Counted from the first letter of the stretch, positions 1 to 8,501 are shown. The stretch is 64,000 bases of DNA from Leucobacter sp. 7(1) (GCF_900163635.1 NZ_FUID01000014.1:1-64000), one strand, 5' to 3'. The notes: generated by a model not told the origin, from the letters alone. Program-made: numbers and translations.

Positions 1-183
1 TCAGTGGTGAGGGCTTCCTGCTAGAGATAGGGCAGGTGTTGCACTCACCACCTGAAACCGCCCCCATTTTTCGCGATATTTGGGTCGTTCTCGATAGAAA
101 GCCTCCGGGAGAGTTGGGCCGGTTCCCGGTGTTCCCCGACCTGGCCCGATCCGGCACCGTCGCCCGGCCGCACGTCGCCCCGG

Positions 184-189
184 TACGCT
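184..189 (+). promoter_or_regulatory. -10 element, probable leaderless promoter of the methyltransferase
   Basis: The hexamer TACGCT begins 12 bases before the ATG at 196, so transcription would start at or next to the start codon. No convincing -35 or ribosome binding site is present. Bases 1-183 hold no gene I can support. Confidence 0.5.
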
Positions 190-195
190 GGGTAG

Positions 196-1044
196 ATGCG
201 CGAACCCTGGGATCCTGCCGGCCCGAGTGTGGTCTACGCGGGCGACAACCTGCCGATCATGCGCAGGCTTCCCGGCAGCGCGTTCGCGACGGTGTACCTG
301 GACCCGCCATTCAACACGGGACGGTCACGGCAGGCCGAGCGGGTGACGGGCGTGCGTGCGGAGGGTGGTCGGCTCGGGTTTCGGGGCCAGGGCTACGACG
401 TGACGCGCGAAATGACACTCGCCTACGACGACCGCTTCCGGGACTACTGGGACTTCTTGGAACCTCGGCTCGAAGAGGCCTGGCGTGTGCTGTCCCCGGA
501 CGGCCTGCTCTACTTGCACCTCGACTACCGCGAGGTGCACTACGCAAAAGTCCTGCTCGACGCGATGTTCGGGCCCGAGTGCTTCATCAACGAGATTATC
601 TGGGCCTACGACTACGGGGCCCGGACGAAGCGCCGGTGGCCGGCGAAGCACGACAACATCCTCGTGTACGCGAAGCTTCCGGATTACTACTATTTCGACG
701 CGGAGGCGGTGGACCGCGAGCCCTATATGGCCCCGGGGCTCGTCACTCCCGAGCAGGCCGAGCGGGGCAAGCTGCCGACAGACACCTGGTGGCACACAAT
801 CGTTTCTCCGACCGGGCACGAACGCACCGGGTACCCGACGCAGAAGCCCGTCGGGATTCTGCGCCGGATCGTGCAGGCATCCTCCCGGCCGGGGGATTGG
901 GTGCTGGATGCATTCGCGGGGAGCGGGACGACGGGGGCTGCCGCCGCGGAGTTGGATCGTCGCTTTGTCCTGATTGACGACAACCCGGAGGCAATCGACG
1001 TGATGCGTGAGCGTTTCGCGGGCCAGGGGGTGAGCTTCGCATGA
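196..1044 (+). CDS. Site-specific DNA methyltransferase (beta-class N4/N6 amino-methyltransferase)
   Basis: A 282-residue methyltransferase that transfers a methyl group from S-adenosylmethionine to an exocyclic amine in DNA. The catalytic motif IV (LDPPFNTG, residues 35-42) lies near the N-terminus and the SAM-binding motif I (LDAFAGSGTTG) near the C-terminus, the order of beta-class enzymes (PF01555). DPPF does not separate N6-adenine from N4-cytosine activity. The ATG at 196 follows a TACGCT -10 by 6 bases, so the mRNA is probably leaderless. Its stop overlaps the next start by 4 bases. No restriction endonuclease or specificity subunit lies downstream; the left edge of the window prevents checking far upstream. 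Confidence 0.88.
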   Translation: MREPWDPAGPSVVYAGDNLPIMRRLPGSAFATVYLDPPFNTGRSRQAERVTGVRAEGGRLGFRGQGYDVTREMTLAYDDRFRDYWDFLEPRLEEAWRVLSPDGLLYLHLDYREVHYAKVLLDAMFGPECFINEIIWAYDYGARTKRRWPAKHDNILVYAKLPDYYYFDAEAVDREPYMAPGLVTPEQAERGKLPTDTWWHTIVSPTGHERTGYPTQKPVGILRRIVQASSRPGDWVLDAFAGSGTTGAAAAELDRRFVLIDDNPEAIDVMRERFAGQGVSFA

Positions 1045-2492
1045 CCGAGGCGAATCGCGGTGGTGGCGGTGGTGGCGCGGCCGGGTTCCCCGTGCACCTG
1101 GACCGTACTGCGGAGGCCCCGCTGCCGGTGCAGCTTGCTGCGGCACTGCGCGAGGCAATCGACGCCGCAACGCTCCGCCCGGGGGAAACCGTTCCCGCCA
1201 CCCGGGAGCTCGCACGTCGTCTGGGTGTTGCCCGCGGCGTGGTCGTTGTGGCGTATGAGCAGCTTGTTGCCGAGGGCTATCTCGCAGCGACGCACGGGCA
1301 GGGCACCCGGGTCAACCCGGCGCTTGAACTTGTGGAGCCACGCTCCGCGATGAGTCCGACCCCAGTGGGGGCCCCGGCGCCCGAGCCTGTGCAAGCCCCC
1401 GCCCCACTCGCCCCCGGGCAGCCGATCACCGACACCGTGGTGAGTCCGGCGTGGCGTTCTGCGTGGCGCAGTGCGGCTGGGCGGGTCGATGTGGCACCGC
1501 CTGCGCTCGGAGATCCGGCGCTGCGTCACGAAATCGCGGAGCATCTGCGGCGCATGCGCGGTACTGCCCGGCAGGCGAGCGATGTGCTGGTCACCGCCGG
1601 TACGCGAGACGGTCTCGGGCTGCTCCTCGCAGCGCTTGGCGGGGGGCGCGGCCGCGAACTTGTCGTGGGTGTCGAAGATCCGGGCTTGCCTTCGTTGCGC
1701 GGCGCCGTGCAGGCGCACGGCGCGCGGATCGTCGCGTTACCCACGGACGCCGAGGGGCTCGACACCGGACGCTTGCCCAGCGGCATGCTTGACGCCGTGA
1801 TCGTGACGCCGAGCCACCAGTACCCGCTGGGCGGCTCGCTGCCGCTGCCGCGCCGACGCGAGTTGCTCGCGTGGGCGCGGCGCACCGGCGTGGTGGTGAT
1901 CGAGGATGATTTCGATTCCGAGCTGCGTTACACGGGCAGCGCGCTCCCGACCCTCGCGGCCCTCGACGATCCGGCGCAGGGCTCGGTGGTGTTGCTCGGC
2001 ACTTTTTCGCGCACCCTGGCCCCGAGCCTCGCTGCCGGATACCTGTTGGCTCCCGCCGGGTTGCGCGCCCGGATCGAGCCGCTGCGGCGTGAGCTGGGTG
2101 GGCCGGTATCAGGGGTTGTACAAGCGGCGCTCGCTGATTACCTCGCGAGCGGGGAGCTGCGGCGGCACACGGCTCGGATGCTGCGGCGGTATGCGGCGCG
2201 CCGTGACGCAGTGTCGGATCGGCTCGCGGGAGCGCGGGGCGTACGGGTGCGCCCGATGGATGGCGGCCTGCACACGGTGATCGAGTTCGCCGGAGCGGAG
2301 GGTCCCGTACGAGAAACCGCGGTGCTTGACGCAGCGCGTGCGGACGGACTCGGGGTGCAGGGCCTCGCTGGGTACTGGCAGCAGCGGGACAGTGTCCCCG
2401 GCCTCGCGGGCCTGGTGCTGGGTGTGGGCGGCCCGGATGACGCCGAGTTTGAGCGCGCGCTTGTACGCCTGCGCGGCATTCTCGACGCATAG
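1041..2492 (+). CDS. MocR/PdxR-family regulator, GntR wHTH fused to an aminotransferase domain lacking the PLP lysine
   Basis: A 483-residue protein with an N-terminal GntR-type winged helix (about residues 25-90) and a class I aminotransferase-like domain (about 130-480). MocR proteins use the aminotransferase domain as an effector sensor, normally binding pyridoxal 5'-phosphate through a lysine in an S-K-T-L motif. Here the motif reads GTFSRTLAPS and the expected lysine is Arg324 (codon CGC at 2010-2012). The HQYP and EDDFD motifs are retained. The gene overlaps the methyltransferase stop by 4 bases and is probably co-transcribed. No vitamin B6 gene is nearby, so its target is unknown. It may sense something other than PLP, or bind PLP non-covalently. 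Confidence 0.87.
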   Translation: MTEANRGGGGGGAAGFPVHLDRTAEAPLPVQLAAALREAIDAATLRPGETVPATRELARRLGVARGVVVVAYEQLVAEGYLAATHGQGTRVNPALELVEPRSAMSPTPVGAPAPEPVQAPAPLAPGQPITDTVVSPAWRSAWRSAAGRVDVAPPALGDPALRHEIAEHLRRMRGTARQASDVLVTAGTRDGLGLLLAALGGGRGRELVVGVEDPGLPSLRGAVQAHGARIVALPTDAEGLDTGRLPSGMLDAVIVTPSHQYPLGGSLPLPRRRELLAWARRTGVVVIEDDFDSELRYTGSALPTLAALDDPAQGSVVLLGTFSRTLAPSLAAGYLLAPAGLRARIEPLRRELGGPVSGVVQAALADYLASGELRRHTARMLRRYAARRDAVSDRLAGARGVRVRPMDGGLHTVIEFAGAEGPVRETAVLDAARADGLGVQGLAGYWQQRDSVPGLAGLVLGVGGPDDAEFERALVRLRGILDA

Positions 2493-2548
2493 CCTGCCAC
2501 TTTCTTCGCTTGGGGTGGGTAGACACCTAGGGGCCGAACTTGCTACGA

Positions 2549-2576
2549 TTGCCGAAGCGTTTCGGCAGCGTAGCCT
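2549..2576 (+). promoter_or_regulatory. Promoter of the agmatinase gene with a LacI-type operator in the spacer
   Basis: A near-perfect palindrome GCCGAAGCGTTTCGGC (2551-2566) with the CG centre typical of LacI-family operators sits between a possible -35 (TTGCCG, 2549-2554) and -10 (TAGCCT, 2571-2576). It is flanked by GCTACG (2542-2547) and CGTAGC (2569-2574), forming a second outer dyad. The same design occurs before the permease at 4635-4663. The likely regulator is the LacI protein at 6273-7301. Confidence 0.6.
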
Positions 2577-2596
2577 AAGCAAGGCAATGAAGCTCC

Positions 2597-2606
2597 AAAA
2601 CGTTTC
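2597..2606. promoter_or_regulatory. Second LacI-like operator half-palindrome
   Basis: AAAACGTTTC, identical to the core of the operator before the permease (4640-4649). Its centre is 43 bases (about four helical turns) downstream of the main operator at 2551-2566, which would allow cooperative binding or looping. Confidence 0.45.
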
Positions 2607-2651
2607 ATCAATGAACGCGGCCCGCCGCGAGACACGTGAAATGAGGAAACC

Positions 2652-3641
2652 ATGAGTGAAGAGACGTCGGCATCGGTAGACGAGACCATGTGGAACGGCC
2701 TGCTGCACGGCGGGCTTGGGGGAACGTTCATGGGGGTGCCCAAGATCGAGCTCACGCGTGAGGCGATCGCCGCAGCGGGTGCGAAGGCCGTGGTCTACGG
2801 CTTCCCGTTCGACGCGACGACAATCAGTCGCAGTGGCGCGAACTACGGACCACGTGCAATTCGAGAGACCTCGGTGCAGTACACGAACTTCCAGGCCACC
2901 TTCGACTTTGACCTCTTCACGCATCTGCCGTTGTTCGATGGGGGCGACTGCCACGTTGCGCTGGGGAATACACCGAAGACCTTTGAGCGAGTCGAGGCTG
3001 ACATCGCCGAAATCGTTGCGGGCGGAGCGATCCCCGTCGTGTTTGGCGGCGACCACTCGGTGAGTATCCCGGTCGGGAACGCGGCCAGGAAGCCTGGGAC
3101 GAGCCCGGGGTGGGTGCAGTTCGATACCCACCTTGACAGTGCGCCGGACGTCGGTGGCGAGCTGCTCAGCCACTGCTGCACGATCACCCGCGCGGTCGAC
3201 AATGGCTACGACCCAGCAAAAATGGTGCTCGTTGGAATCAACGGCTGGATGAATCCGAAGACTGAGCTCCAGTACTGCCGTGACCACGGTATTCGGGTGA
3301 TCTGGCTCGAAGATATCTGGACGAAGGGCACGGCCTGGGCCGTCGAGCAGATCCTTGAGCGCGTCGGTGAGGAAGGGTTCTACCTGACCTTTGACATTGA
3401 TGCGCTCGACGCCGCGTTTGCGCCGGGCACCTGCGCGCCGACCCCGGGCGGAATGACGATTCGGGAAGCCTTCGAGATCGTCCGGGGGATCTCGCCCGCG
3501 GGCCTGATTGGTCTTGACATTGCGGAACCCGCGCCTTCGCTGGATCACTCCACGCGCACGCAGCTGATCGCGGGCCGCCTGGCGCTCGAGGCGCTTGCGT
3601 TCCACGCTGGATCCCCAAGCGAGCCGATCTACATCGGCTAA
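2652..3641 (+). CDS. speB: Agmatinase / guanidino-acid hydrolase (arginase superfamily)
   Basis: A 329-residue ureohydrolase, predicted to split urea from agmatine or a related guanidino compound using two Mn ions. The metal ligands are present: GGDHS (His135), FDTHLDS (Asp158, His160, Asp162) and FDIDALD (Asp248, Asp250). The usual DAHxD motif is DTHLD here and the following loop (APDVGGE) differs from classical agmatinases, so the substrate may not be agmatine. The start is set by GAGGAAA just upstream. It shares an operator design with the permease at 4765 and lies next to a nitrilase-family hydrolase, which suggests stepwise breakdown of an imported guanidino compound. Alternatives are guanidinobutyrase or guanidinopropionase. 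Confidence 0.8.
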   Translation: MSEETSASVDETMWNGLLHGGLGGTFMGVPKIELTREAIAAAGAKAVVYGFPFDATTISRSGANYGPRAIRETSVQYTNFQATFDFDLFTHLPLFDGGDCHVALGNTPKTFERVEADIAEIVAGGAIPVVFGGDHSVSIPVGNAARKPGTSPGWVQFDTHLDSAPDVGGELLSHCCTITRAVDNGYDPAKMVLVGINGWMNPKTELQYCRDHGIRVIWLEDIWTKGTAWAVEQILERVGEEGFYLTFDIDALDAAFAPGTCAPTPGGMTIREAFEIVRGISPAGLIGLDIAEPAPSLDHSTRTQLIAGRLALEALAFHAGSPSEPIYIG

Positions 3642-3653
3642 GAGCCGTCTCAT

Positions 3654-3697
3654 ACCGCGGCCCCACGCTGTCGTTTCCAGGCAGGTGGGGCTGCGGT
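3654..3697. terminator. Bidirectional terminator hairpin
   Basis: ACCGCGGCCCCAC (3654-3666) pairs with GTGGGGCTGCGGT (3685-3697), 13 pairs with one G-U in the plus-strand RNA. It lies between the convergent agmatinase and carbon-nitrogen hydrolase genes. There is no long T-tract. Confidence 0.6.
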
Positions 3698-3712
3698 GTG
3701 TGCGGGGCCGGG

Positions 3713-4513
3713 TTAGCGCGCGTACAGGGCCGGCCGTCGCTGGGAGAGCATATCCGTGAGGGGGTCTGGGGGAGTCGCCGCGGTGCGCGAGCGGTCCGTA
3801 AGGGAAAGGTTGCCGGAGATGACACCTGATGTCGCGGAGTCGAGCTCGGCGAGGGTCCCTCCGTCTGCCATCACCAGGCGGCTCCCGCCACAGAACTCGT
3901 GTCCGGACTCGGTACCGACCCGGTTAGCGTAGGCGACGGGCACGCGGTTTTCGAGTGCCCGGGCCGTTGCCGCGATGCGGTGGTCGAGGGTGTAGGGATG
4001 CATGTTGGCCGAGCCCGCGGCGATGAGCTGTGCGCCGCGCAGCACAAGGGTGCGCGCCACCTCCGGAAACTCGATCTCGAAGCAATTCACGACGCCAATT
4101 GTGGTCTCGCACAGTGTGATGGGGGTAAGTGTGTCGCCGGCGCGGAAGGCCTCGCTCTCATTCCCGAAGAGATGGGTCTTGCGGACCATTCCCCGAACAG
4201 TTCCATCGCGGTCGATCGCGAGAATGGCATCGAAGAATCCCTCCGGTGCCGCCTCGATGCATCCGACGAGGAGCGCCGTGCCCGCGTCCCGGCACGCGGT
4301 GGCCAGCGCGATCACGCGCGGGTCGGTGTGTGTGAGCGCGAGTTCCGCCAGGCCCGCGGTCTGGTATCCGCTGAGGAACAGTTCTGGGAAGAGCAGCAGA
4401 TCGGTGTCGGCAGAGCTGGCGAGCGCGGCGGTGACCCGGCGCAGGTTTGCCGCGAGGTCGCGGGGGCGGGGTGCGTCTTGAATCACCGTGACGTGCAGTG
4501 TGCGGGTGTGCAT
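3713..4513 (-). CDS. Carbon-nitrogen hydrolase (nitrilase superfamily amidohydrolase)
   Basis: A 266-residue member of the nitrilase superfamily, which cleaves C-N bonds of amides or N-carbamoyl compounds with a Glu-Lys-Cys triad. The triad is visible as LLFPELF (Glu44), VRKTHLF (Lys112) and VNCFEIEFPE (Cys144). I chose the ATG at 4513 because GAGGAG stands six bases upstream; an in-frame ATG at 4534 would contain that Shine-Dalgarno inside the coding region. It faces the agmatinase across a terminator and diverges from the APC permease, with a LacI-like half site at 4588-4596 upstream. An N-carbamoylputrescine or other amide product of the same pathway is a reasonable substrate guess, not proven. 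Confidence 0.8.
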   Translation of the reverse strand: MHTRTLHVTVIQDAPRPRDLAANLRRVTAALASSADTDLLLFPELFLSGYQTAGLAELALTHTDPRVIALATACRDAGTALLVGCIEAAPEGFFDAILAIDRDGTVRGMVRKTHLFGNESEAFRAGDTLTPITLCETTIGVVNCFEIEFPEVARTLVLRGAQLIAAGSANMHPYTLDHRIAATARALENRVPVAYANRVGTESGHEFCGGSRLVMADGGTLAELDSATSGVISGNLSLTDRSRTAATPPDPLTDMLSQRRPALYAR

Positions 4514-4587
4514 GTGGCTCCTCGTGTTGGGCAAGCAGGGGTCCCGTGGGTGCTCTGGGTACTCGGGCGGCCAGGGACGGGTTGCCT

Positions 4588-4596
4588 AATCGTTTC
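4588..4596. promoter_or_regulatory. Weak LacI-like half operator
   Basis: AATCGTTTC, centred 53 bases (about five helical turns) from the full operator at 4639-4650 and upstream of the minus-strand hydrolase gene. It could bring that gene under the same repressor. Confidence 0.35.
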
Positions 4597-4634
4597 ACTG
4601 AAAGATCCTAGGCCAGAACTAGCCCATTTGCTAC

Positions 4635-4663
4635 TTGCTAAAACGTTTCGGCCGCGGTAGCGT
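4635..4663 (+). promoter_or_regulatory. Promoter of the APC permease with a LacI-type operator in the spacer
   Basis: TTGCTA (4635-4640) and TAGCGT (4658-4663) are separated by 17 bases, a good sigma-70 arrangement. The operator core AAAACGTTTC (4640-4649) lies between them, flanked by GCTAC (4630-4634) and GTAGC (4657-4661), as at the agmatinase promoter. Repressor bound here would block RNA polymerase. Confidence 0.6.
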
Positions 4664-4764
4664 GACTTTCGGACAGTGACGGCATGGTTCCGATGTGTCC
4701 GAACTACTTCCGGGCGCGCCAATGATCGTCGCGTCCGTCGCCGAAATGAAGCAAAGGAGTTTCT

Positions 4765-6276
4765 ATGAGTACGGCGCCGACGGTGATGAAACGTGAATTC
4801 ACCATGTTCTCTGCCTTGTCCGTGGCTTTCGCCTTCGTGTCGCCGATCGTGGCGGTCTACAGCGTGCTGGGGGTGGGGCTTGCAACCTCTGGCCCGGCAT
4901 TCATCTGGGGAGGCCTTATTCTGTACGCGGGCCAGTTCATCGTGGTCCTGACCCTGGGCATGCTCGCTTCGAAATGGGCGGACTCGGGCGGGATCTATCA
5001 GTGGTCACGCAGGCTCCTGGGGCACCGCTACGGCTGGTTTGCCTCCTGGACTTACATTTGGACGCTCCTGATCACGCTTCCCGCCGTGGCGTATGCCGGG
5101 GCTGTGCTGATCCCCCCGATCTTCGATATGCCCTCGGCCGGCCCGGAACTCGTCACCTGGCTCGCAGTCGGGATGCTCGCATTCAGTACGCTGGTCAACC
5201 TCGCGGGTCGCGTGTTCATCAAGATCCTGATGGTAACGGTCATCGTGGCGGAGGCCGTGGGGTCGATCGGGGTCGCGGTCTGGCTGCTGTTCTTTCAACG
5301 ACATCAAGGGCTCGAATACCTGTCGCCTGAATCACTGGGGGACTACCGCGGTGCGTTTTTCGCCGCGCCGCTCGTGATGGCAATTGCGTTCTCAAGCTAT
5401 TTCGCCATCGGATTTGAGAGCGCGAGTTCGATCGCAGAAGAGGTGAAGCGGCCCAAGAAGGCGGTGCCGAAGGCGATGGTTGTGTCCTTCTTTGCAATTA
5501 TGGTGATCGTGCTCTTGAGCACACTTGCCTTTACCTTGGCGGTGCCGAATGATGCGTTCCTGCAGGATCCCGAGAATGCGGCGGATCCTGCAGTAGCGAT
5601 CATCGCGGCGACGTTCCCGGAACCAGTGTTCCGTGGCATCCTTGCACTGTTTGTCATCGCCTTCGCTGCCAGTCTGATGACGATTCAGATCACCGTCTCC
5701 CGGATCATCTGGGCGACCGCACGCAACGGTGAACTCCCGTTCGCCCGGTTCCTGACACGGCTCTCCGGCGAGACCGGGCTGCCACGGCGGGCCGTGCTCA
5801 TTGCGGCCGTGATCGCGGCCCTATTGTTTATTCCGTTCCAGAGCGAGGGGATTCAGATGGCACTGATCTCATTCTCCTCGGTCGGGTTTTTCCTATCGTT
5901 CCTCTTCCCCGTGCTGGGGCTCGCCGTCGCTCGACTCCGGGGTCGGTGGAGCGACGACCCGAGCCTGTTCCTCGGTCGCGCCGGGAGGGCTGTGAGTCTC
6001 CTCGCGCTTGTGTGGCTGGTGTTCCAGATTGTGAATGTCGCGTGGCCCCGAGAGAGCGGTGCCGGGTGGGCGACCGACTGGTCAACGGTGATCGGGATCA
6101 CCGCGGTGGGAGTCCTCGGCGTGATCGTTGAGCGCTGGGTTCACCGGAAGCGACTGCATGCTGCGTCCACGGGATCCACGATTGTTGTGTTCGAGCGTGA
6201 CGAATCCGAAGACGACGATGACGAAGATCGCTCCGACCTGGAGACTGGGGCACCGTCTGCTGGTGTCCGCGGTTAG
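4765..6276 (+). CDS. APC-superfamily amino acid/polyamine permease
   Basis: A 503-residue integral membrane protein with about twelve hydrophobic segments between residues 10 and 455 and an acidic C-terminal tail rich in Asp and Glu. It has the Gly-rich first helix (YSVLGVGLATSGPAF) and the FESASSIAEEVKRPKK loop typical of APC-family transporters, which import amino acids or amines by proton symport or exchange. The start is supported by AAAGGAG. It shares a LacI-type operator with the agmatinase gene, so import of agmatine or a related guanidino compound is the best inference. The stop overlaps the end of the convergent lacI gene by 4 bases. Confidence 0.85.
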   Translation: MSTAPTVMKREFTMFSALSVAFAFVSPIVAVYSVLGVGLATSGPAFIWGGLILYAGQFIVVLTLGMLASKWADSGGIYQWSRRLLGHRYGWFASWTYIWTLLITLPAVAYAGAVLIPPIFDMPSAGPELVTWLAVGMLAFSTLVNLAGRVFIKILMVTVIVAEAVGSIGVAVWLLFFQRHQGLEYLSPESLGDYRGAFFAAPLVMAIAFSSYFAIGFESASSIAEEVKRPKKAVPKAMVVSFFAIMVIVLLSTLAFTLAVPNDAFLQDPENAADPAVAIIAATFPEPVFRGILALFVIAFAASLMTIQITVSRIIWATARNGELPFARFLTRLSGETGLPRRAVLIAAVIAALLFIPFQSEGIQMALISFSSVGFFLSFLFPVLGLAVARLRGRWSDDPSLFLGRAGRAVSLLALVWLVFQIVNVAWPRESGAGWATDWSTVIGITAVGVLGVIVERWVHRKRLHAASTGSTIVVFERDESEDDDDEDRSDLETGAPSAGVRG

Positions 6277-7301
6277 CTTGCGTCCTCCGGCTGCAGGGTG
6301 GAACCGCGCACGGTGAGCGCCGTCGGGACAAGTTCTCGGCGGCGCTCCGTCGTTCCATCGAGCCCGTCGAGGAGCAGGTCGACGGCAATCTCACCGAGAC
6401 GGATGGGCTGTAGGTCGAGCGCGGTGACAGGTGTGTTCAGGCCATAGTCGAGTGAACGGCTGTCGGTGAGGCTCAAGACCTGCAGATCGTCAGGGATGCG
6501 CAGGCCAAGCGCCTGAGCGCTGCGTTCGGTCGCGTGCGCAAGCGTATCGAGAGTGGTGAGTACCGCGTCGAAGCGGCGCTCAGGTGACGCGAGCGCCGCG
6601 TGGATCGTTGCCTCGGCCTCGTCGACCCGTGGACCGGGAGAGCGCAGGATCACGGGGTCAACTCCGGCGGAGGAGCACCAGTCGAGGTATGCGGAGAGCT
6701 CATCGCGCACATACGAGGAGCTTGTCTCGCTGAGGAACAGTGCCGGACGAGCGGGCCGCACGGCACTCAGGTGGCTGAGCGCCGTCGTGGTCCCGGCTGC
6801 AAAATCGTTGTCGACCCACGAAAGGTCATCCCAGTTGCGTCCGATAGTTACACAGGGAAGGCCAGCCGTCGTGGCGGCGTGGACGAGCGGGTCGTTTTCG
6901 CTCGGGTCCACGACGATCAGTCCGTCCGCGGCTGACAGGAACGCCGGAGAGGGGGTACTCGACGGCAGCATGGAGAGGAGGAAGCCACGGTGGAATGCGT
7001 GCGCTGAGGCACCGCTGAGTACGCGGAAGTAGTAGTCGATGTCCCACTCCGGCTGCACGCCCGACGCGGTCGTGTTCGCAGACGTCGGTGAGACTGAGAG
7101 CACCAACGAGCCGGTGCGGCCTGCATTGAGATTCTTCGCGAGTCGATTCGCGGTGTATCCCAAACGGGCCGCCGTGTCGATCACGTGTTGACGCGTGGCC
7201 GCGGCGACACGACCCTTCCCGTTCAGCGCTTCTGACGCGGTGGCGACTGAGACGCCAGCCTCGTGGGCGACATCCTTGATCGTGGTGCGGCGCTGCTTCA
7301 T
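6273..7301 (-). CDS. LacI-family transcriptional regulator
   Basis: A 342-residue repressor with an N-terminal LacI helix-turn-helix and hinge (residues 6-60, with IKDVAHEAGVSVATAS and LNGKGRVAAATRQHVI) followed by a periplasmic-binding-protein-like effector domain. It is the only LacI protein in the window and sits at the end of the guanidino module, so it is the likely reader of the operators at 2551-2566 and 4639-4650. The ligand would be the transported compound or a product. Its ATG overlaps the stop of the polyprenyl synthase gene by 4 bases, so it is probably transcribed from that gene's promoter. I see no operator before the pair, hence no obvious autoregulation. Confidence 0.88.
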   Translation of the reverse strand: MKQRRTTIKDVAHEAGVSVATASEALNGKGRVAAATRQHVIDTAARLGYTANRLAKNLNAGRTGSLVLSVSPTSANTTASGVQPEWDIDYYFRVLSGASAHAFHRGFLLSMLPSSTPSPAFLSAADGLIVVDPSENDPLVHAATTAGLPCVTIGRNWDDLSWVDNDFAAGTTTALSHLSAVRPARPALFLSETSSSYVRDELSAYLDWCSSAGVDPVILRSPGPRVDEAEATIHAALASPERRFDAVLTTLDTLAHATERSAQALGLRIPDDLQVLSLTDSRSLDYGLNTPVTALDLQPIRLGEIAVDLLLDGLDGTTERRRELVPTALTVRGSTLQPEDAS

Positions 7302-8356
7302 GATTCCTCGGATTCCGTGTTCGGCAGTCGGATCGGGGCCGGTGCGGTGACGACCGCGCGGATCGCCGCTTCGAGCAGTGCGGGATCCTGCGCGGGCGGG
7401 AGTACGCTGCGTGCCTCAACGACAAGGGCGTCGATGCGCTCGCGGGTACGGGCGCTGACAAGCGCTGAGCCCGCTACCGCGGCGAGGGCCGTCTGATCCG
7501 TGGCGTGGTCGGGGCCGGCATCCGCGAAGAGGTGCTGCGCGGCCAGCCACAGTGGAAACGAGGGAACCCCGTTGCGAAGGTCGACGCCGTGGTCCTTCCC
7601 CAGTTCTTCGAGATCACCGTGGATGTCGAGCAGGTCGTCCGCGAACTGGAACGCGAGGCCCAACCGGATTCCCGCCTCGCGCGCGCGAAGTTGCTCCGCA
7701 CCCGTGCGCTCCGCACTGTGCGCGGCAAGCTCGAAGGCGGCACCGAAGAGCGCTCCGGTCTTCAATGCGCCGTAGCGCTCGAGGAGCGCCAGAGCATCCG
7801 CATCCCACCGGAGCGCTGATTCCAACAGCTGCCCCTCACAGAGATCGGCGAATGCGCGAGTGAGCGCTGCCGTGACGGTGGCTCCGCGCGAGGCGCTGTG
7901 CGCGAGCGCGAGCGCGAAGAGCTGGTCGCCCACCAAGATTGCGGTCGCGGGAGTCGTGAGTTGGTGCAGAGCGGGGGCACCGCGGCGCGTGGCAGACGCG
8001 TCGATGATGTCGTCGTGGACAAGCGAGGCGGTGTGGACGAGTTCGAGGGCGGCGGCGATGTCGATGAGTTCGTCCCGGACCCCCGGGCGGTCGGGAATCC
8101 CATATGCGTAGGCGGCGGTGAGGAACGCCCGCGCACGCACGTGCTTTCCACCCGAGAGCGGGGCGATTCCCGCGGGTGCATCCTGTGCCCACGGGCTTCG
8201 AGCCACACGATCTGAGACGATGTCCGCCAGCTTCTGTACCACCGCTGAGAGGAGCTCCTCGACCGCTGACGCGGGAGCCTCATTACGTGTGCGCGACCCA
8301 TCCTGGGGTGAGGTCTCAGTTGTGCTGCGGGACTGCGACTGCTGCAGGGCTGCCAT
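7298..8356 (-). CDS. Polyprenyl diphosphate synthase (trans-isoprenyl synthase)
   Basis: A 352-residue enzyme that condenses isopentenyl diphosphate units into a longer prenyl diphosphate, for menaquinone side chains or other isoprenoids. Both aspartate-rich motifs are visible: VHDDIIDAS and FADDLLDIHGD. An upstream in-frame TTG (8422) extends the frame, but the ATG at 8356 has GAGGAGAG in good position and begins the conserved part sooner, so I use it. The first 40 residues are polar and low complexity. The product chain length cannot be read from the sequence. It is translationally coupled to the lacI gene, an odd pairing with no obvious metabolic link. Confidence 0.85.
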   Translation of the reverse strand: MAALQQSQSRSTTETSPQDGSRTRNEAPASAVEELLSAVVQKLADIVSDRVARSPWAQDAPAGIAPLSGGKHVRARAFLTAAYAYGIPDRPGVRDELIDIAAALELVHTASLVHDDIIDASATRRGAPALHQLTTPATAILVGDQLFALALAHSASRGATVTAALTRAFADLCEGQLLESALRWDADALALLERYGALKTGALFGAAFELAAHSAERTGAEQLRAREAGIRLGLAFQFADDLLDIHGDLEELGKDHGVDLRNGVPSFPLWLAAQHLFADAGPDHATDQTALAAVAGSALVSARTRERIDALVVEARSVLPPAQDPALLEAAIRAVVTAPAPIRLPNTESEES

Positions 8357-8501
8357 TCGGATGCTCTCCTCGTCCTCGGGGCTGATTCCTCCAGCGTAGG
8401 GGCGCCGGAACCCCGGTGCCAAATCGATTCAGCAGGAAAATATCGCAGAACTCACGCGGAATTCCGGGGATCTGTCCGGGGCCCAGCCGAAGCGGGCAGG
8501 C

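Noticed and set aside
2109-3653. 514-residue open frame on the minus strand
   Set aside because: It is antisense to the end of the MocR gene and to the whole agmatinase gene, rich in Arg and Pro, and shows no family motif; a typical shadow in high-GC DNA.
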